The notes beneath the pieces are model-generated. The model did not search any database and had not been told where the DNA came from. It saw nothing but the letters and a program-made list of their open reading frames with translations. Of a stretch of 64,000 nt of DNA, positions 35,769-44,429 are shown one piece after another. The position numbers and the translations under genes were made by a program. Source of the DNA: JAIOQJ01 sp963718635 (lineage in GTDB: Bacteria > Planctomycetota > Planctomycetia > Gemmatales > Gemmataceae); assembly GCA_963718635.1 (NCBI GenBank), contig OY970367.1, positions 1,116,001 to 1,180,000 of the forward strand, written 5' to 3'. The stretch's first letter is position 1, and each line of letters starts with the position of its first letter.

Positions 35769-36332
35769 ATGCGCCACCAATTGAAAGGCCGTCAACTCGG
35801 CCGCAACGCCAGCCATCGACTTGCGATGTTCCGCAATATGACGCGGTCGCTGATCGAGCATGGCCGAATCATCACGACGGAGCAGAAGGCAAAAGAACTG
35901 CGCCCGTTCATCGAAAAGCTGATCACGCTGGCCAAGCGCGGCCTCGCGACCGGCGACCCGATCAAGGCGCTGCACGCCCGCCGGCTCGTGATGGCACGGC
36001 TTGGGCCGGTTGCCAAAGTCGAACTGTACGACAAGAAAGATGAGCCCGTCGACGACACGGTCATCAAGCGCATCTTTAACGACTTGGCGCCGCGCTACAT
36101 GGACCGCCCCGGCGGTTATACGCGCATCATCAAACGCCACGAACGCCGCCTCGGCGATGCGGGCGTCACCGCGTTTATCGAACTGCTCAAGGAAGGCGAA
36201 GTAAAGGTCCAGGCCAGCGTGAAGAAAGAACCGCCGGTAATGATCATGCCCATCCCGGTCGTGGCGCCGGAACCGCTGACTCACTCCGCCCCCGCAACGC
36301 CGCCGCCCCCGGCTGAGCCGAATCCTTCGTAG
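35769..36332 (+). CDS. rplQ: 50S ribosomal protein bL17 with C-terminal extension
   Basis: MRHQLKGRQLGRNASHRLAM followed by FRNMTRSLIEHGRIITTEQK is the bL17 signature, and GGYTRIIKRHERRLGDAG closes the core near residue 140. About 50 further residues follow, rich in Pro, Ala and Val (PVVAPEPLTHSAPATPPPP), so the 187-residue protein is much longer than the roughly 120 of E. coli. The 164-bp spacer before it holds short CCACTAAC-type direct repeats. It is the last gene of the alpha operon and is followed by a strong nested hairpin. Confidence 0.94.
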   Translation: MRHQLKGRQLGRNASHRLAMFRNMTRSLIEHGRIITTEQKAKELRPFIEKLITLAKRGLATGDPIKALHARRLVMARLGPVAKVELYDKKDEPVDDTVIKRIFNDLAPRYMDRPGGYTRIIKRHERRLGDAGVTAFIELLKEGEVKVQASVKKEPPVMIMPIPVVAPEPLTHSAPATPPPPAEPNPS

Positions 36333-36343
36333 GGTTAGTACTT

Positions 36344-36408
36344 GCGTGAAAATAAGTGTCGCCTTTCGCACAGCGAAAGGCGACTAATACGGTAACTTAT
36401 TTTCACGC
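36344..36408. terminator. nested hairpin after the alpha operon
   Basis: Outer arms GCGTGAAAATAAGT (36344-36357) and ACTTATTTTCACGC (36395-36408) enclose inner arms GTCGCCTTTCG (36358-36368) and CGAAAGGCGAC (36374-36384). Just beyond, GCGACACTT (36407-36415) can alternatively pair with AAGTGTCGC (36354-36362). It lies between convergent transcription units (rplQ and the GH5 gene) and is probably a two-way terminator or a repeat serving as one. Confidence 0.55.
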
Positions 36409-36432
36409 GACACTTACTTGTTGCCGATCATC

Positions 36433-37532
36433 TCAGCGGTCCGCTTGCAAAATAGGTCGAGCCACTGCCAGCAATAAGGCGTCAGCGAGCGCCGTTGACT
36501 TTCGCAATTCTTCCGGCGGCGTGCCCCAATAAAAGCCTATCCAACCTTGAGCGTTCTTGCGCGACGCTAGTAAGAATCGGTCGAAGTCTTCAATCGAGCA
36601 TTTGAGCGGGAACGTCTCTTCGATGATGACAGGTTTGCCGGCTGCAGCGAAGCCGGCCAGGGTTTCAAGATCGGCTTCCAGATTGGCCTTCGCTGGATAA
36701 AGATGAACGCAGAGAAAATCGGCCTCACCCACAATCTTGGCCGGAATAAAACCGGAAGTGAGTCCCTTGCGATTTAGACTCCAATCGACAAGGCCTACGG
36801 TAATGAGATGGCTGCTGTCGTTCTTGCGGATAGCCGCTGTCAGTTGCTTGATCCAGGCGGCGGCGATTTCCCATCGTTCGCGCTGGCCGCGTTCCCGCGA
36901 AATGAACTGAACGTAATGCTTGCCGCCGAATGCGGAGCCGAGCCAATTATCCTGTTTGCCGCCTGGAACAACTGGCTCGTTCATCAGGTCATAACAAAAG
37001 ATCGCGGGGCTCTTTGCGAACGTTTGTGCGATCGCCGACCAGAAGCGAGCTTGAGCGTCCCAGCGTTCTTTTTCAGTCAGCAGGTCGTACCAGGCCGGCA
37101 CGTCTTGCTTGTGGTAGCATCCAAGCCCTGTTAGATCGAGATAGAGTTCGGAGCATCCGCCAATTGCAGCAGCTTCGTCAATCGACCCAGGGCCTTGGCA
37201 TTTGGTTTATCGGCGCCAGCCATAAATCGGCCGAACTGCAGATGGATGCGAACGACATTCGCGCCCAGTTTTTTCATCTGTGCAAAGTGGGCCTCGACCT
37301 TGTCCCATTCATCGTCCCAGTAATCTTCGAGCAGCCGACCGGCGCTATCGCGATCGTAGTTGAAACCCCAAGGAGTAAAACGCTTTTGTGATTGCGCGAA
37401 GACAAACGATTTCTTGTCTTTGGCCAGTTCGATTGGATCCAGACCGGCGGCGGCTTGATTAGTAATGAAGATAGCGCCGGTCGACGCTAAGATCGTGACA
37501 ACAATTGTTGCTGCGAAGCGCTTTTGCATCAA
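36433..37532 (-). CDS. secreted GH5-type glycoside hydrolase (one frame break)
   Basis: Exported protein of about 366 residues with a signal peptide (ATIVVTILASTGAIFITNQA). FTPWGFNYDRDS and GANVVRIHLQFGRFM form the first strands of a TIM barrel. FCYDLMNEPVV has the acid/base Glu in the NEP motif, and PVIIEETFPL supplies the nucleophile Glu, the arrangement of the GH5/cellulase clan. The frame breaks near 37150, where the next frame continues ELYLDLTGLGCYHKQDVPAW. Substrate could be beta-mannan, cellulose or a related glycan. It points to polysaccharide degradation, as does the GH16 gene at 52 kb. Confidence 0.78.
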
Positions 37533-37647
37533 CGTCCCCCCGGGCGGCTTATGCTCCTGGAGTTGCTATTCAAATGATGACGCAGCCAAAACATAGGGGC
37601 TTAGGGCGCCGCGTCACAAATGCTCAAAAGGTCAATAATTACACGCA

Positions 37648-38783
37648 TCACCGATGGACGGTAATCGCCGCAGCAGGCGCAGGGCTTCCCGTGTTGCTCG
37701 CTTTCCACCACAAATAGAGTCCGACCGCCCCGGCTGTCAACAGCACGATTGCCAGGGCGTCAAGCCACCAGCCGCGTTTGGCTTTACTCATCTCTACGGC
37801 AAACGGGATCGGACGTGCAAGCCATTCCTTCTTTGATGGAACGGGCGCCAAGGGTTCGTTCAGAAAGTCGATCGCGTCCAACATTCTTCGGGATGCAGGA
37901 TAAGGAATCGCCTCCGGCACGGTTTCTAGTTGTGTATCAGGGCCCACCGGGTGCAGCCACTGCATCAGCTGTCGTTCGACGACGATAGCCGAAGCGGGAC
38001 GATCCGAGGGCAGCTTGGCCATAAGCCGATTGATCAATTCACTCTGCATTCGGAAAGTTCCGGATTAATAACGCGTGCATCCGGCGGCTGATCGAAAACA
38101 ATTGCACGTAGGACGGCGGACGAGTCAGGCCCGGTGAATGGTTCGTTCCCGGTCGTCATTTGATAGAGCAAGCAACCAAGGCTGAATAAGTCGGCCGCAA
38201 ACGTCATCCGTTCTCCGGCCGCCTGCTCAGGAGATCGATAGGCGCTTGCCGCTCTCGCATCGAAGCGGTCGAGCAGAGCCCCGGTATCTTGTACGCCCGA
38301 ACTCCCTAGGCCAAGCAAGCGGACAACGCCGGAGCGTTCGATCCAGACGTTGGATGGAGTGAGTTCCCCATGAACATAGCCCAGGCAGTGGGCATAGGAG
38401 AGCCCCGAACATAAATCCCGTGCAACGCGAAAAGCTTCGCCCAATCGAAGGCGATGCTCGCGCTTCAATTGGTCGTGCAATGACTCACCTTCGAGGACTT
38501 GGCGAACGAGAAAAAGTTCGCCGTCCTGTTCGCCACCGTCCAAAGGCGCTGCGATATTCGGATGATCCATCTGCACCAATCGGGAAACTTCTTGCAGGAA
38601 TCGCTCAGAAGATGCATCCCCAGCGCCCAAGCAATGCACGAGCACTTGACGTTCGCTCAAGCGATCATGAGCTTCGAACAGCGTGCCGTAACCCGAATGC
38701 GCGAGTTGCGCCTCAAGGCGATAACGGCCAGACCAGTTGGGCCGCGCCTCATCTGTTTGCTGGAGCGACATTGTCTTGGCCAT
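37648..38783 (-). CDS. membrane-anchored protein pseudokinase (one frame break)
   Basis: A serine/threonine-kinase-fold protein with a C-terminal membrane helix (WWLDALAIVLLTAGAVGLYL). Fold markers remain: LDGG strand, FLQEVSRLVQ helix C with its Glu, HPNIAAPLD, GLSYAHCLGYVHGELTPSN and AADLFSLGCLLYQM. The catalytic residues are gone: the glycine loop is degenerate, the VAVK Lys reads His50, HRDLKPxN reads HGELTPSN (Asp to Glu140, Lys to Thr) and DFG reads GLG. The protein is thus probably an inactive kinase-like regulator or scaffold. The frame breaks near 38045, after which the sequence continues SELINRLMAKLPSDRP, a usual kinase lobe end. The residue changes are in unbroken sequence and not explained by the indel. 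Confidence 0.78.
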
Positions 38784-38874
38784 GACTCACTTCCCGATCC
38801 AATCTAATGAGAACCGGCGGCCTTATACACCACCGCCGCACAAAATTGCAAGATTGAAGCGTTTGTGAGTGTTT

Positions 38875-38900
38875 GGCGAGCCAAGGAGCGTCAGCGACTG
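38875..38900. repeat. single-arm copy of the GGCGAGCC repeat
   Basis: GGCGAGCCAAGGAGCGTCAG starts at 38875 and continues with CGACTG. It matches the left arm of the inverted repeats at 13211 and 18585. The rest of 38784-39076 holds no recognisable gene. Confidence 0.5.
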
Positions 38901-39076
38901 ACGAAAGTTCTCAAAAAGCGCAAGGACGATAATTGCCCAAGATGCACAGGGTAGCACGCACGACAAATTATGATGTGAGATTGTCGGAAAATGACGAACG
39001 AGGCGAAAGCGGCTCAAGCGCTAGGCGGGCGGACGGGCCGATGGTTGCCAAAGTGCGCAACGGGAGCTGCCACTTC

Positions 39077-39394
39077 TCAAAACTCAATCGCATGAGGCCA
39101 AGATGTCGGGAGGACGAACACCTTACCGTCGCCGATGCGGCCGGTGCGGGCGATGGCGACGATCCGTTCGCTTACCCGGTCAGCATCGGCATCGTCCGTC
39201 CAAACCGTGATCTCGACTTTCGGCAAAAACGCGAGGCTATATTCGCTGCCGGCATAACGTTCCAAATAGCCCTTCTGTCGGCTATAGCCTTTCGCCTCGC
39301 GCACGACGCAAGCAGTAATGCCCAGCTCGCCGATGGCCTTGAGCACAGCCTCGGCTCGGAAGGGCTTCACGACAATCGTCAGCTGCTTCGCCAT
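39077..39394 (-). CDS. PII nitrogen regulatory protein
   Basis: A 105-residue GlnB/GlnK-type signal protein. VKPFRAEAVLKAIGELGI is strand 1 and helix 1, and the T-loop reads GYSRQKGYLERYAGSEYSLA with the Tyr that is uridylylated in proteobacteria. LPKVEITVW follows, and the ATP-binding B-loop is ARTGRIGDGKVFV. PII trimers sense 2-oxoglutarate and ADP/ATP. No ammonium transporter is adjacent. It lies 9 bp after rplT on the same strand and may be co-transcribed with rpmI-rplT, an unusual association. Confidence 0.88.
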   Translation of the reverse strand: MAKQLTIVVKPFRAEAVLKAIGELGITACVVREAKGYSRQKGYLERYAGSEYSLAFLPKVEITVWTDDADADRVSERIVAIARTGRIGDGKVFVLPTSWPHAIEF

Positions 39395-39403
39395 TTGTCA
39401 GGC

Positions 39404-39770
39404 CTATTTGAGTCCGGCCGGCATGTTTTGTCGTGCGAGTTCGACCAGTTTCGTGAAGGTGTCCGGATCGTGGATGGCAACTTCGGATAGCGACTTGCGA
39501 TCGAGTTCGACCATCGCCCGCTGCAATCCCGCGATGAACTGACTGTAGCGCATGCCGCATTCGGCAGGCAGCGCTGATGCGGACAATCCACAAGCGACGG
39601 AACTCGCGTTTTTTGACCCGGCGATCGCGGAAGGCATACTTGCGGGCACGGATGAGCGTGATGCTCGCTTGCTTGTACAAGTTGTGCCGGCCGAGCCGGA
39701 ACCCCTTGGTCAATTTGCGAGTGCGGGCGCGTTTGCGGAGAACGGTTTTCCCGCTGCGTGCGCGAACCAT
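39404..39770 (-). CDS. rplT: 50S ribosomal protein bL20 (one frame break)
   Basis: The N-terminal part MVRARSGKTVLRKRARTRKL followed by TKGFRLGRHNLYKQA is in one frame. The C-terminal part GMRYSQFIAGLQRAMVELDR is in the next, with the join near 39560 (after RRLWIVRISAACR). The corrected protein is about 121 residues, the usual size. bL20 is essential for 50S assembly, so the break is very likely an assembly indel. It follows rpmI by 57 bp; infC, which normally precedes this pair, is absent. Confidence 0.92.
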
Positions 39771-39827
39771 GTTGGAAGCTCCTCAAGAAGAAAATGCGTG
39801 TAGATGTTCCGGATTCAAGGCAGTTAA

Positions 39828-40028
39828 TCAAGCGCCGCCCATGGCTTCGACGTACTTCTTGGCCGTTTTGTCGGATGTCACCACCGCGCCGCGCAGTTGA
39901 CGCTTGCGCTTGGATGTCCGACCGGCCAGCAAGTGGCGTTTGCCCGGTTTCTTATGCTTGATCTTGCCCGAAGCGGTGATCTTGAAACGCTTCTTGAGGC
40001 TGCGATTCGTCTTGTTCTTCGTTGCCAT
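39828..40028 (-). CDS. rpmI: 50S ribosomal protein bL35
   Basis: 66 residues: MATKNKTNRSLKKRFKITAS followed by GKIKHKKPGKRHLLAGRTSK, the normal bL35. The ATG at 40028 is chosen because an upstream extension has no similarity. It is the promoter-proximal gene of an rpmI-rplT unit without infC in this position. The 408 bp upstream contain a GCGAGCC-type repeat. Confidence 0.95.
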   Translation of the reverse strand: MATKNKTNRSLKKRFKITASGKIKHKKPGKRHLLAGRTSKRKRQLRGAVVTSDKTAKKYVEAMGGA

Positions 40029-40358
40029 TTGATCGCCCTGCCTGTTTGGTCGCCCCGGACCGGTCATTGAGGGACACGCATGAACCGGTTGGATCGGCGA
40101 GAAATATAGAACCCATCGGCAACGACGGGTTCCGAGCCAATTAAGATAGAAGAAAGATGCCAGAGGGAACAGGGCAGCTTTCTCGTTTCTGTTCGGGAAC
40201 GCCAACCGGTGTGGGCGAGCCGGAAGTGTGGCGAGCAACCGGAGCCAGAGCCTCACATCACTTTTCGAGGTTTTCTCCAGTTGCTGACGCTCCCTGCTCG
40301 AAAAACTGGGCATAACTCCTTGGTGGACTATCTCTTTCCCGAACCCGCAAACAGACGC
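40029..40358. other. intergenic region with a GCGAGCC-type inverted repeat
   Basis: Divergent genes (rpmI and the acetyltransferase) flank it. An imperfect inverted repeat has arms at about 40216-40243 and 40276-40300 (right arm TCCAGTTGCTGACGCTCC, then CTGCTCG). No gene is seen. Confidence 0.5.
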
Positions 40359-40386
40359 TTGTTATCCATGACACTCGGCTTATAAT
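40359..40386 (+). promoter_or_regulatory. sigma70-like promoter of the acetyltransferase gene
   Basis: TTGTTA (40359-40364), a 16-base spacer, and a consensus TATAAT (40381-40386), 50 bp before the GTG start at 40437. The -10 is perfect; the -35 matches the consensus at four of six positions. Confidence 0.45.
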
Positions 40387-40436
40387 ACCGATTCGTTTTT
40401 CGGAGAGGTTTTACCCACGGCCGCGGCAGGCCATTT

Positions 40437-41396
40437 GTGATTGAATACCGCACCTTCCGGAATACCGATCCTCCTCACCTCGTCGCAATCTGGAACGAGG
40501 CGTTGCCTAATCGCGGCGCGTTCACGCTCCGTTCCACTTCATCACTCGATCGATGGATCTTTTCTAAACCTTATTTCGAGCCTGCCGGCCTGTTGATGGC
40601 AGCTGACGACGGCGTGCCGATCGGTTTCTGCCATGCCGGGTTTGGCCCAAACGCGGAGCAAACCGCGCTCGATCGCCACAATGGCGTCATCTCCATGATC
40701 GCGGTTCGAAACGCCTACCGCAAGCAGCAGATCGGTACTGAGCTGCTCCGCCGTGCGGAAGATTATCTGCGACAGGGCGGCGCCAAGGAGGCGTATGCCG
40801 GAGGCCTTAAGCCGCTGAATCCGTTTTACTTCGGTCTCTACGGCGGCAGCAATTCGCCCGGCTTCCTGGAGAGCGATCCCGCGATGCGGCCATTCTTTGA
40901 GGCACGCGGTTATCAGAAGTCAAAGCGATGTCTCGTGTTCCATCGCCGACTCGAACAACCCTTAAACGTGGTGGATACACGATTCTCCTCCGTCCGTCGT
41001 CGCTTCGAGGTTCAGGTTCAGCCGCGAATTCGCATCGGCACCTGGTGGCAGGAGTGCATGGTCGGCCAACTCGAGCAGTTCGAATATCGCCTCGATGAGA
41101 AGGGGACAGGTCAGCCGGCTGCTCGAGTGCTCTACTGGGAAATGGAAGGCTATGGCTGGCGCTGGAACACTCCTGCCGCCGGCATCATGGATATTCAAGT
41201 ACACACCGATCTACGTCGGCAAGGAGTCGGCAAATATCTCTTTGCCCAACTTTTGCGTTACCTGCAGGAGCAGTATTTCGGCATCGCCGAGGTTCAAGTG
41301 AACGACGATTGTGAAGCCGCCATTAAAATGTTCCGCTCGCTCGGCTTCGTCCAAGTCGATGCGGGATACATGTACCACAAAGCCTTGAGTGTGTGA
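40437..41396 (+). CDS. double-domain GNAT acetyltransferase
   Basis: A 319-residue protein with two tandem GNAT domains. The first has ISMIAVRNAYRKQQIGTELL (acetyl-CoA pyrophosphate-binding R/Q-x-x-G-x-G/A loop), and the second has IQVHTDLRRQGVGKYLFAQL. Two-domain GNATs include mycothiol synthase-like and aminoglycoside-type enzymes, but the substrate is not deducible here. Start is GTG at 40437, with the promoter-like sequence just upstream. The gene is intact and monocistronic. Confidence 0.82.
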   Translation: MIEYRTFRNTDPPHLVAIWNEALPNRGAFTLRSTSSLDRWIFSKPYFEPAGLLMAADDGVPIGFCHAGFGPNAEQTALDRHNGVISMIAVRNAYRKQQIGTELLRRAEDYLRQGGAKEAYAGGLKPLNPFYFGLYGGSNSPGFLESDPAMRPFFEARGYQKSKRCLVFHRRLEQPLNVVDTRFSSVRRRFEVQVQPRIRIGTWWQECMVGQLEQFEYRLDEKGTGQPAARVLYWEMEGYGWRWNTPAAGIMDIQVHTDLRRQGVGKYLFAQLLRYLQEQYFGIAEVQVNDDCEAAIKMFRSLGFVQVDAGYMYHKALSV

Positions 41397-41685
41397 CAAA
41401 GCCGGCAGACACGACGGTATTCAGTCCCAGTGTAACAGGCTGGCAGGCGTGGCGACGTTTTGATTTGGCGAGCCGAATTGCGCAAGCAATGGAGTTTGTA
41501 GGGTGGGTGAAGGCTTTGCGAAACCCACCTCTTCGTCGTTGAAAACAGAGTGCCTTCCGGATTTCGATTGGCGCACCCAAACTGGGTCAAAATGTTGTCT
41601 CGGAGATAGCCTTTTGCCTGGAATCTCTAAAATCGTCCTCCGACTGGGGATTTTATTGTGAACAAACCAGTTTGAAGGAGAACGC
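41397..41685. other. intergenic region with a fragment of the 29.6-kb palindrome
   Basis: GGTGGGTGAAGGCTTTGCG at about 41502-41520 matches one arm of the 29623-29682 palindrome; the second arm is missing or diverged (CGAAACCCACC). Otherwise no gene is recognised. Confidence 0.45.
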
Positions 41686-42798
41686 ATGAGCAGCGTCCGC
41701 GTCCTTGTCGGCACTCGTAAAGGGGCGTTCATTCTTACAGCGGATGGCAAACGCCAAAGTTGGAATGTTGCCGGCCCGTTCTTCGGCGGATGGGAAATCT
41801 ATCATCTGAAAGGCTCCCCGGTCGATCCCGATCGGCTTTACGCATCGCAGTCGAGCGGTTGGTTCGGCCAAGTCATCCAGCGTTCGAACGACGGCGGCAA
41901 AACCTGGGAACCGGTTGGCAATAACTTCGCCTACGAGGGAACACCCGGGACTCATCTCTGGTACGATGGCACACCGCACCCTTGGGCTTTTAAACGCGTC
42001 TGGCACCTTGAACCTTCGTTAACCGATCCGGACAGCGTCTATGCCGGAGTCGAGGATGCTGCCCTGTTCCATTCTAAAGACGGTGGCCACAACTGGCAGG
42101 AACTGCCCGGACTGCGTGCTCAACAGGGAGCCAAATGGACGCCTGGCGCCGGCGGCATGGGCCTGCATACGATCCTCTTGGACCCCATTAATCCTCAGCG
42201 CATCTATGTTGCGATTTCGGCCGCGGGTGTATTCCGTACGGATGACGCGGGCAGTTCGTGGCGGCCGATGAACCGAGGCTTGAAATCCAATTACATGCCC
42301 GATCCGAATGTCGAAGTCGGCTTCTGCGTCCACCGCATTGCGCAGCACCGATCGCGCCCGAACGTTTTATTCATGCAGTTGCATTGGGACGTGATGCGCA
42401 CGGACGATGCGGGAGAATCATGGCGCGAGATCAGCGGCAATTTGCCAAGCGATTTCGGCTTCCCAATCGATGTCCATGCCCATGAGCCGGACACAGTTTA
42501 CGTGGTGCCGATCAAAAGCGATTCCGAACACTACCCTCCCGAAGGCAAACTGCGCGTTTACCGCAGCCGTACCGGCGGCGGCGAATGGGAAGCACTGACC
42601 AACGGCCTGCCTCAAAGCGATTGTTACGTCAACGTGCTGCGCGATGCCATGGCCGTTGATTCCCTCGACACGTGCGGTATATACTTTGGCACGACAGGCG
42701 GGCAGGTGTACGCCTCGGCTGACGCAGGTGATAATTGGAAGCCGATTGTACGCGATTTGCCGGCTGTCGTATCCGTGGAGGTGCAAACATTCGCATGA
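41686..42798 (+). CDS. BNR-repeat (sialidase/VPS10-like) beta-propeller protein
   Basis: A 370-residue protein with repeated Asp-box/BNR motifs: SNDGGKTWEPV, SKDGGHNWQEL, TDDAGSSWRPM, TDDAGESWREI and SADAGDNWKPI. They mark successive blades of a propeller. No signal peptide is evident (MSSVRVLVGTRKGAFIL), so it is probably cytoplasmic. Similar proteins are annotated as exo-alpha-sialidase or glycosyl hydrolase, but the catalytic Arg triad of sialidases is not evident, so an enzymatic function should not be assumed. Confidence 0.8.
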   Translation: MSSVRVLVGTRKGAFILTADGKRQSWNVAGPFFGGWEIYHLKGSPVDPDRLYASQSSGWFGQVIQRSNDGGKTWEPVGNNFAYEGTPGTHLWYDGTPHPWAFKRVWHLEPSLTDPDSVYAGVEDAALFHSKDGGHNWQELPGLRAQQGAKWTPGAGGMGLHTILLDPINPQRIYVAISAAGVFRTDDAGSSWRPMNRGLKSNYMPDPNVEVGFCVHRIAQHRSRPNVLFMQLHWDVMRTDDAGESWREISGNLPSDFGFPIDVHAHEPDTVYVVPIKSDSEHYPPEGKLRVYRSRTGGGEWEALTNGLPQSDCYVNVLRDAMAVDSLDTCGIYFGTTGGQVYASADAGDNWKPIVRDLPAVVSVEVQTFA

Positions 42799-43022
42799 GA
42801 CGGAATCCACACGCACAGCGGCCTCGAATGTGCTTATTTCACATCCGAGCGGAGCCAGATATACCATCTGGGAGGACGCAAAAAAGAGCGATAATTTTCT
42901 AAAGTTAAAGCAAACAAGTTTCGCCCGTGCGTATAAACTACAGACCTTGTCGGATCGTGATCTCAATTCCGGGCAACCTGTCCGGAGCACGAAATAGGCC
43001 GACCGGCATTTGGAGCAACGTC

Positions 43023-43352
43023 ATGAGACATGTTCTTTACGGCACGATCGCGGTTTTAGGGCTTGCACTCGCCGCCGAGACGGCCAACGCCCAAGGGGTG
43101 GTCATTGGCGCCGGCGGGCGCAACTTCGGCGTAGGCGTCGGCATTGGCGGGGGTTATTATGCTCCTTACCCGCCTCCTCCCTATCCCTATTACGGGACCG
43201 TGGTAGCGCCGGCTCAGATAGTCGCGCCCGCTCCGGTTGTCTCCGTAGGTGTAGGCGTCAACCCTGTTATCGTAGGCAGCCCCTACTACCGACCTTACCC
43301 GTATTACTACGGCGGCTACGGCTATCGCCCGTACTATCATCACCATCGGTAA
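43023..43352 (+). CDS. small secreted Gly/Pro/Tyr-rich protein
   Basis: A 109-residue protein with a signal peptide (MRHVLYGTIAVLGLALAAET and a following ANA site), a short glycine-rich region (GAGGRNFGVGVGIGGG), a Pro/Tyr-rich stretch (YYAPYPPPPYPYYGT), Val/Ala/Pro strands and a Tyr/His-rich tail (YYYGGYGYRPYYHHHR). Such low-complexity exported proteins are frequent in planctomycetes and may belong to the cell surface or matrix. The tail could bind metals. Function is not known. A perfect hairpin follows. Confidence 0.72.
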   Translation: MRHVLYGTIAVLGLALAAETANAQGVVIGAGGRNFGVGVGIGGGYYAPYPPPPYPYYGTVVAPAQIVAPAPVVSVGVGVNPVIVGSPYYRPYPYYYGGYGYRPYYHHHR

Positions 43353-43377
43353 GCGTTCAAGCTTTCATGTACAATTC

Positions 43378-43406
43378 ATCGCGGAGCAGTCAGACTGCTC
43401 CGCGAT
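43378..43406 (+). terminator. hairpin after the secreted protein gene
   Basis: Perfect 13-base arms (ATCGCGGAGCAGT and ACTGCTCCGCGAT) with a three-base loop, 26 bp beyond the stop. A T-run comes only about 13 bases later (43420-43425), so termination is probable but not textbook. Confidence 0.6.
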
Positions 43407-43438
43407 CATGTTATGATGCTTTTTTGAATGGATAGTTG

Positions 43439-44391
43439 ATGAGTGCTCCGCTGGAATCGACCGCTTCACCTGCCAATTTCGTTCATCCCCCAAGCATGGC
43501 CCATTTAAGTTCCCTGCGCACATGGACACACCTGGTTATTTTTAGTTTCCGCCGTATGGCCCATATGCAGCAGACGGTCGGCATCGCCATCGGCCTGCTG
43601 CTTTGCACCTGTTTGGTCACTTCGTTGATAACTTCTTCTCTCGGCTGGGATCGGACGGAAATGCGCCTGAAGCGCAGCGACCCGACCGTTATCCCATTCG
43701 TGGCCGGGGCGATGACGGCGCCGGTCATCGAGAAATCGGAGTACATGGAATCGATTCGTCGAGAAAGCCGACCACTGGCGGTATTCTCGCGTTGGCTCGT
43801 ATTTTTCGTGTTCCTTGGGTTTTTGCTGCCGCTCTGGAATCTCTGTTTCGCGACGAGCGCTCTCGCGCGGATCGCGAAAATCGGTCGTTGATCTGGTTGA
43901 CGACTCGGCCCATGCCGCGCTCGGGAATCTATCTCGCTAAATTTGTTGCTCTGATTCCGTGGTGCCTCGGCATGAACTTGGGCGGGTTTGTGCTACTCTG
44001 TCTTTGTGGAGGGGAAATCGGACGCCGGGCTCTGTTTCTCTTTTGGCCGGCCGTGCTGGGTGGATCGCTCGCGTTCGCGGCGGTATTTCATTTGATCGCG
44101 GCCCTATTTTCCCGGCCGGCTGTGATTAGTTTGCTCTATGCGTTTTTCTTTGAAACGATTCTGAGCGAACTTCCGGTGCCAGGAACCGTCAAGCGCCTTA
44201 GCATCAATTACTACATACGTTGCTTGATGTATTCGGAAGCCCGCGCTGAAGATATCCCGGTCGAATCGGCTTCTTTGTTTGTGCCGGTGAGCGATCGAAT
44301 TGCCTGGTTGGTGCTCATTGGCGCAACGATTGCTGTTACTGCATTGGGAATGTGGTTGTTTTCGCGGACGGAACATCGAGACGACGTTTGA
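43439..44391 (+). CDS. ABC-2 type transporter permease (one frame break)
   Basis: Integral membrane protein of about 317 residues. The first half has a cytoplasmic N-terminus, a membrane helix (VGIAIGLLLCTCLVTSLI) and an external segment. WLVFFVFLGFLLPLWNLCFA then leads to the frame break near 43878, after which comes ENRSLIWLTTRPMPRSGIYL and further membrane helices (FWPAVLGGSLAFAAVFHLIA, and WLVLIGATIAVTALGMWLF at the end). The stretch LIWLTTRPMPR is usual for this family. No ATPase gene is adjacent. The stop overlaps a possible ATG of the next gene by one base. Confidence 0.75.
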
Positions 44392-44429
44392 TGTCTCCGA
44401 TTGCTCCGCATTTTCAGGAGGATGCGACC

